A DNA stretch of 64,000 bases from Notolepis coatsorum (taxonomy: Eukaryota; Chordata; Actinopteri; Aulopiformes; Paralepididae). A program made the position numbers and the translations under genes. Shown in pieces: positions 1 to 64,000 of the stretch; within the stretch, counting starts at the first letter, position 1; every line of letters begins with the position of its first letter. The stretch spans positions 19,472,290 to 19,536,289 of the forward strand of contig OZ020591.1 in the NCBI GenBank assembly GCA_963971535.1, in the 5' to 3' direction. The notes below the pieces were generated by a model. It saw only the letters and a program-made list of their open reading frames with translations, ran no database searches and was not told the origin of the DNA.

Positions 1-497
1 CCTCAGTCAGATGGCCTATATACATCTAGGTGTGTATTAACTCCTCAGTCAGATGGCCCATGTAAACCTAGGTGTGTATTAACTCCTCACTCAGATGGCC
101 TATATACATCTAGGTGTGTATTAACTCCTCAGTCAGATGGCCTATATACATCTAGGTGTGTATTAACTCCTCACTCAGATGGCCTATATACATCTAGGTG
201 TGTATTAACTCCTCAGTCAGATGGCCTATATACATCTAGGTGTGTATTAACTCCTCACTCAGATGGCCTATATACATCTAGGTGTGTATTAACTCCTCAG
301 TCAGATGGCCTATATACATCTAGGTGTGTATTAACTCCTCAGTCAGATGGCCTATATACATCTAGGTGTGTATTAACTCCTCAGTCAGATGGCCTATATA
401 CATCTAGGTGTGTATTAACTCCTCAGTCAGATGGCCTATATACATCTAGGTGTGTATTAACTCCTCAGTCAGATGGACCATGTAAACCTAGGTGTGC
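1..497. repeat. 42-bp tandem repeat array, about 12 copies
   Basis: Head-to-tail copies of a 42-bp unit containing CAGATGGCCTATATACATCT. Copies differ mainly at CAGTCAG versus CACTCAG. The copy at 43-84 and the last copy carry a variant block, CATGTAAACC, in place of TATACATC. The array runs off the left edge of the window, so its full length is unknown. No coding potential is seen. Confidence 0.95.
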
Positions 498-619
498 ATT
501 TTGTTTGAAACTCGACTGTTGGTTGGATTATAGCAGCACCGCCCAATTTGTGGCCCAAGCTCCCTTTGTTTTGGCCGCCATGGCATTTGACAGGCTCTTG
601 TTTATTCTCCTCTTATTTT

Positions 620-810
620 ATTTTTTTAAACTTTATTTTTTAGCATTTATCGCTTTTCCTGGTCAAACACGACCGACAGATACAGTGAGGGTGAAACGGG
701 AGAGAGAGCAGGGGAAGACATTTGGCAAATGACGGCGGGTTCGGGAATCGAACTCGGGTTAGCCGATCCGCGACGCAGCGCGGTACATGGTGTGCTACTG
801 GAGCGCCCCT
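620..810 (-). mobile_element. tRNA-derived SINE with target-site duplication
   Basis: On the minus strand the head reads AGGGGCGCTCCAGTAGCAC, with a B-box-like GAGTTCGATTCCC, followed by a non-tRNA body and an A/T-rich tail. The 13-bp direct repeat CTCCTCTTATTTT flanks it at 607-619 and 811-823, which marks a retroposition event. The head resembles the SINE at 30306-30509, so both probably belong to one fish SINE superfamily. Confidence 0.85.
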
Positions 811-823
811 CTCCTCTTATTTT

Positions 824-1816
824 TAAAGTGCTGTAAAATCCTGACCATAATGACTACAAAACTTATTTCTGTGCAGCTAAAAGTACATAATCTGAGTTTT
901 ACAGCAACATACAGCGCAATGCTACTTCCCTATTTATTTACATACTGTATGTAATTTATGAGGAATTGTAAATTGCTGCTAACAACAAGATGATCTTATT
1001 GTACAGGTAGCAGTGATGTGTGTAACAGTCACCTGTAATGAACCTGAGACAGTTATCAGTGATGGTGTAACAATCACCTGTAGGGGTGGAACGGTTCACA
1101 AAACCCACGGTTCGGTTCGTATCACGGTTTTCGGTTCGGTTCGGTATACGTTGTTTTTTATTTAAAAAAAATGTAACACTCCAAAAATACCATACATCAG
1201 CATAAGATATATAGCCTAAAAATAATCAAATTTTTCAGTTATTCTCAAGGACGTAGTCATGCAAAAACTGAAAGAATGAGGCATTTTGACGGTGACCGGT
1301 TAGAGGTTTTGGTACAAGAGGGGAGGCATTGCTGATTTAAACATGCTTCTCATTTATTTGGTAAAAAAAAAAGTTTACAGCGGTTTGCCTTAAATAATGT
1401 TTGGCACACAAAGACCGAACTGATTGAAAAATATAGGCAACATTTGTCAAAGTATTAACTTTGCAAACAAACAAAATAATTAAACCTTTCTATTTTTGTG
1501 GCCACATTATACATTTAGACAAAGGCCATCAACATAAAGTATGCATATGCTCAAGTACCAGCAATAGACTTTCTTATCAAAAAGGAAAAGTCACTGTGTT
1601 ATTTAAAATAAATAAATCATGTGTACTAAATATATATTAACTTTTTAATTGCATGAAACATTATGAAGTATTCTCTTATGCCGCTTTTCACTGCATGGTA
1701 CCTCGACTCAACTTGCTTTTGCTTTTTGAGCGTCTTGGTAGCCGTATTTAAAGTGACGTCACACGAGGAAGTAAATAGTCAACAGTAACACAGCGTTGGA
1801 ACCTGGAGAAGCCCTG
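824..1816. other. AT-rich non-coding stretch with transposon-end fragments
   Basis: No gene is seen. From 1084 the sequence GGGGTGGAACGGTTCAC followed by repeated CGGTTCGGTT blocks resembles one terminus of a fish hAT element, but no matching opposite end was found. Around 1680-1760, the 'CACTGCATGGTACCTCGACT' region is also reminiscent of a hAT-type end. Both are probably truncated relics. Confidence 0.4.
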
Positions 1817-2654
1817 GGCCCAGCCCGTTCCCCGTACCTGGCTAACTGAGTTAGCCGGATAATTTCCAGCATAGCCTGACTTAAGCCGGACCTTTCTGTT
1901 CCCCGACGCTCGATTGTCTAAATCACCATGACAACAGATCAAAAAGTTTGAGCCTGGTCGAGAGCAGGGTTAAATTCAGTTAGCTGGATGAACCATGGCC
2001 ACGCCCCCGCAAAGAAATGCCAGCTCGCTTCCTGAAATGATTCTCACAGTCTAGATCTGCATTATACCATTCTGAATTATGTTTCTGTGCTTCGTTTTCC
2101 TAGAGGGGGCTTTTGAAATGTATAATAATAGAACTAAATGCTGATAATAAATCATATTCAGCCTATAGATTTACTTTGTCCTAAATAAAATAATGCACGT
2201 CATATACGGCGCTCGGAGTGCGATACACGCTGCATGTGGTTATTTTAATAACGGCGCATTGCAAATGTGAATCCCGCAGGGATATTTTTAATGAATGAAA
2301 TCGGCCGTTTGGCTCTGATTAGTTTCATATATTCTCCACTGTAGATTTGCTTAACGGAGCGCCCGGATTGTGTTTCATTCAAGCATAAAATTTGTGTCTA
2401 TGCATGGATTGTGGTTTTTGTGGATTATGAATTACGAGGACTCTGAGGATTGTTGAATTGTATCATCACTCACACGTTATTGTGATATTGTAACTGGGAT
2501 TAAAATGTCTGATGAGATGCGCTGTTTGACGGATTTGAGAAATTGAATGAGCCGTTGACGTCACATTAATGCATTTGAGAATAAAGAGATAAAACTTCAT
2601 TCAAAAGAAAAATATTCGAAACACGGGTCGCATTGATGGATACACAATGGATAT

Positions 2655-2748
2655 ATCCCGTCTGGCACAGTGGTGCAATGGCCAGTGTTCGCTCCTGGCA
2701 AGCGGGCGACCCGAGTTCGAGACCCTGCGTTTCCAATATAATTTTTTT
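2655..2748 (+). other. tRNA-like Pol III unit (decayed tRNA or SINE head)
   Basis: An A-box-like segment, TGGCACAGTGGTGCAATGG, is followed by a plausible anticodon stem-loop with arms TCGCT and AGCGG. A B-box-like GAGTTCGAGACCC comes next, and a seven-T run (about 2742-2748) could terminate Pol III. The acceptor and T stems pair poorly, so it is not a confident functional tRNA. It faces the similar unit at 2882-2975. Confidence 0.5.
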
Positions 2749-2881
2749 GGAATATAATATTAATGATTATACGCAAAAGTAGCCTAGTTTTAAGTTAAAA
2801 TATTATAAATCTACATGCATTGAGGATGTCATTCTTTATATAGCTCTCAACGTGCACCAAATTGAATTATTCCTACATTGC

Positions 2882-2975
2882 AAAAAGAAGAAAATGACTA
2901 GAAGAAGGGGGATTCGAACGCGGGTCGTCTGCGTGAAAGTCAAAACGACAAACCGTCACACCACAGTGCAGATAA
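2882..2975 (-). other. tRNA-like Pol III unit, convergent with the previous one
   Basis: On the minus strand this reads an A-box-like TGTGGTGTGACGG, a CTTTCAC anticodon-loop-like segment and a B-box-like GCGTTCGAATCCC. T-rich runs that could serve as terminators follow within about 25 nt. The CGACCCG-GTTCGA core is shared with the unit at 2655-2748, suggesting common ancestry. Stem pairing is imperfect, so it may be a pseudogene. Confidence 0.5.
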
Positions 2976-3194
2976 GTAAAACATCCACCATACATCAATC
3001 AATGGGTAAGAGAGCCGTATCCTTATTCTGAAACAGTTGAATTAATTATTTTCGCTAGCAAGATCTCATTTGATTATCCATTCCATAAACCTACTGCCAG
3101 CAGGCAAGTTTAAAGAAATATAATCTGATTGATTGGGGTAATGAGGGACTTAAAATTAGCCTATAGATTATGCATTTAACTTTTCGTCGAGGCT

Positions 3195-3249
3195 ATTGAG
3201 CCGTACTGCAATCTGTTAATAAAGTTTTAAATCAATTAATCAATCAATG
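3195..3249 (+). mobile_element. LINE 3' tail fragment, (AATC)n type
   Basis: ATTGAGCCGTACTGCAATCT followed by a TTAATAAA-type stretch and an AATCAATCAATC tail. The same tail appears at 6580-6642 and, on the minus strand, at the end of the LINE at 10193-11395, which identifies it as the 3' end of that LINE family. Confidence 0.6.
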
Positions 3250-3463
3250 CCGTTAGAAAATCAGGATTTCTGCTATCGATACTTGCTGGCTTTTCAACTG
3301 AAGCGGCCGCGCGCACTTATCCTGGGTCTCAAGTCTGGTTCGAGTTAACGAGACTGAATCCACCTTCGAGGAACAGGAAAATCCCGGCTTCAAACATCGG
3401 GTTAATTGAATCTGGATAATGGGTCTCTTGATCGACTTAGTTGAACCAGGTACGGGGAATAGG

Positions 3464-4330
3464 GCCCTGGAGTTCAAAACGTTTAATCCTGATCAGATCA
3501 GATTTGGATTGTGGCTAGTTCAAAACCAAAAAACAGGATCAGGATCACTTTGATATCCGATCAGATCAGGAAATCAAATCCAAGCTTTAATCTGGATCAA
3601 ATCTTCAAAACGGGTATTTCAAACCGCAGGATTGAAATTATCTTGATCCCACCAGAGGGGTGGATTTCCAGTGGATTACCAGAGCAAAATGTACTATACA
3701 ATTTATTTAAAAATATGTTTCAATATAAATAAGATGGCATTTTGTTAACTGAAATAATACACAATTCTTAGCCTTCATGGCAAATACATTTTATTTTTGG
3801 TCACATTAATGGTGGCCTATTTTGTTTTCAACCAAATGCTGATGACATAAATGTTTATGCTCATAAAACTATCACAACAAAGATTGTCAATCACAAATGT
3901 AATTTAGATTAAAGAAAAAATATCTTCAACAAAAAAAAGTCCATCTGTCATCACCTTCAGCAAACAGAAATCTCACTTAGAATTCAGCTCCTCAAAGCAC
4001 GTCTGGATGATCCAGCTGCCTTTGAATGAATGTTTTGTTGTTGTTACCCTGGTGGGAGTATTTTTTTTTATTACAATTCCATTATGATTTGATGTCCTTT
4101 ATGTATTTAACAATATAATTAGACATTATAGATGTCTCTGCAATGTGGTCCTTGTCTTCCTTTTTTCCCATATCCAGGGTAGGATTAAAGCACTGATATT
4201 CAGGATCTAGTCATCTTGAAAAGTCTGAATCTGGATCAGGGTGATCCTATCCTGGATTGCTTTGAAATACCGGGACAAAATCTGGCCGAGTTGTCTGATC
4301 CTGGATCACAAAAAATCTGGATTTTTTTTC
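3464..4330 (+). mobile_element. TIR DNA transposon copy A (about 870 bp)
   Basis: It begins GGGCCCTGGAGTTCAAAAC and continues with many GATCAGATC-type motifs. Nearly the whole length matches, inverted, the element at 8836-9706. The right terminus differs: where copy B has an inverted terminal repeat, copy A runs into poly-T, so its right end is probably lost. There is no ORF of note; non-autonomous. Confidence 0.65.
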
Positions 4331-4509
4331 TTTTTTTTTTAACTTTTTTTTTTAATTCAACAAACATGAACATGTTCACGTCTTAAACTCATACTGAGGC
4401 CTTAGTTTTGGTTTTAATTTGCATATCATCATTCATTAATTTATTGTCACACAGAGCAGAAGAATTTTGCCAAAACAAACGCATTTCCTTTGATTTAATT
4501 ATACATCAA

Positions 4510-4712
4510 TGAATGTGTATGCATGTGAATGAATGTTGGTGGTGGTCGGAGGGGCCGTAGGCGATGATTATTCGCCACGCTTCCGTGAGTCTGCCTCAGG
4601 GCAGCTCATGCTGCAATTGTAGCTTACCACCACCGGTATGACTGTGTATGAACGAATAATGGACTCTGTGAAGCGCTCTGGGTGTCACGAAGAGCGCTAT
4701 ATAAATCCAAGC
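4510..4712 (+). mobile_element. LINE/SINE 3' tail ending in (TTA)n
   Basis: Ends with GTGAAGCGCTCTGGGTGTC and GCGCTATATAAATCCA before a long ATT run. This 'AAGCGCTNTGGGTG...CTATATAAATCCA' tail is characteristic of fish L2/V-SINE type retroposons (family knowledge). There is no coding sequence. Confidence 0.6.
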
Positions 4713-4874
<162 letters not shown>

Positions 4875-5116
4875 CAAATGATTTATGTCAAGGATGAGGG
4901 ACATCCACTAGTTGCAGAACTTGCAGTCACCTGATTTTTACAGACGATGGCGCCATTGCTCTCATGAAGCAGCAGGCTGGAGGCGGAGTTTTTAGATTAC
5001 TCCGGTTGCAATGCCTCGCTTGAATGAAGTTAACTTTTCACCTGGATAACGTCAACATTCAGGGTGAATGTAATGTGAGAAATTGGGATGGGAGAATTTT
5101 TTTTTTTTTTCAATAA

Positions 5117-5215
5117 TTTTTTTTTATCGGATCAGGAAAGATCGGTATCGATAGATACTCAAAATCACATGATCGGGATCGGATCGGGAGCAAAAAAATT
5201 TGATCGGGACATCCC
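5117..5215 (-). mobile_element. hAT transposon terminal fragment just upstream of exon 1
   Basis: Read on the minus strand it begins AGGGATGTCCCGATCAAAT and continues with GATCCGATCC-type motifs, as hAT termini do in fish. The other terminus is not found nearby. It ends about 60 bp upstream of the slc16a12 start codon. Confidence 0.5.
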
Positions 5216-5278
5216 TATCTGTAACCCCTCTCGGTATGTTCTCAGACAGAAAAACGGAGACCGTGAGCGAGTGGAGAG

Positions 5279-64000
<58,722 letters not shown>

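Larger units (their letters stand above)
1817..3467. mobile_element. Non-autonomous TIR DNA transposon (Harbinger/ISL2EU-like?)
   Basis: The left end contains GGGCCC, then TTCCCCGTACCTGG and CTAAC. The right end, read on the minus strand, contains GGGCCC, then TTCCCCGTACCTGG and TTCAAC, so the termini are inverted repeats about 1.65 kb apart. No transposase ORF remains. The interior holds two tRNA-like units and a LINE 3' tail. The superfamily is inferred from the GGGCCC-type terminus and is uncertain; no clear target-site duplication was resolved because another element abuts the right end. Confidence 0.55.

Overview
The window is vertebrate, almost certainly teleost fish, nuclear DNA. The evidence is GT-AG introns, long (GT)n, (TTA)n and (CT)n microsatellites, tRNA-derived SINEs with target-site duplications, CR1/L2-type LINE fragments, hAT and TTAA-site DNA transposons, and two full-length Ty3/Gypsy elements. 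The species cannot be named from sequence alone.

One host gene runs through the window on the + strand: a monocarboxylate-transporter-family gene best matched to slc16a12 (MCT12). Six coding exons are visible at 5279-5415, 44202-44305, 45625-45768, 46484-46579, 62895-63051 and 63763-64000. They join in frame for 292 codons and the gene continues past the right edge. Its five introns, about 38.8, 1.3, 0.7, 16.3 and 0.7 kb, hold nearly everything else seen here.

Layout. 1-5.2 kb (upstream of the first coding exon): a 42-bp tandem array, a SINE, an inverted-terminal-repeat transposon carrying two tRNA-like units, and transposon debris. 5.4-13.8 kb (intron 1): microsatellites, LINE remnants, a 28-bp-arm hairpin, a nested hAT/LINE composite and a TTAA-flanked element. 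13.85-27.2 kb: a 30-bp satellite split by a young Gypsy element. 27.5-29.5 kb: a LINE fragment in which a 48-bp coding segment has expanded to about 33 copies. 30-32 kb: an L2-type LINE interrupted by a hAT element and a SINE. 32.2-36.5 kb: a second young Gypsy element with matching LTRs. 36.5-44.2 kb: tandem repeats, two hAT elements, SINEs and a 120-nt pyrimidine microsatellite ending at the exon 2 splice acceptor. 44.2-46.6 kb: exons 2-4. 49.1-62.7 kb (intron 4): an 11-bp minisatellite of about 1,230 units with kilobase-scale higher-order duplication. 62.9-64 kb: exons 5-6.

The only genes with a plausible product are the transporter (host) and the gag/pol genes of the two Gypsy elements (selfish). 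Long ORFs across the 10-bp-codon, 11-bp and 48-bp arrays are artefacts of repeat periodicity. I see no undescribed multi-gene system. The most interesting material is repeat biology: a minisatellite born inside a LINE ORF, a giant structured minisatellite in a transporter intron, and a pair of tRNA-like Pol III-style units inside a DNA transposon.
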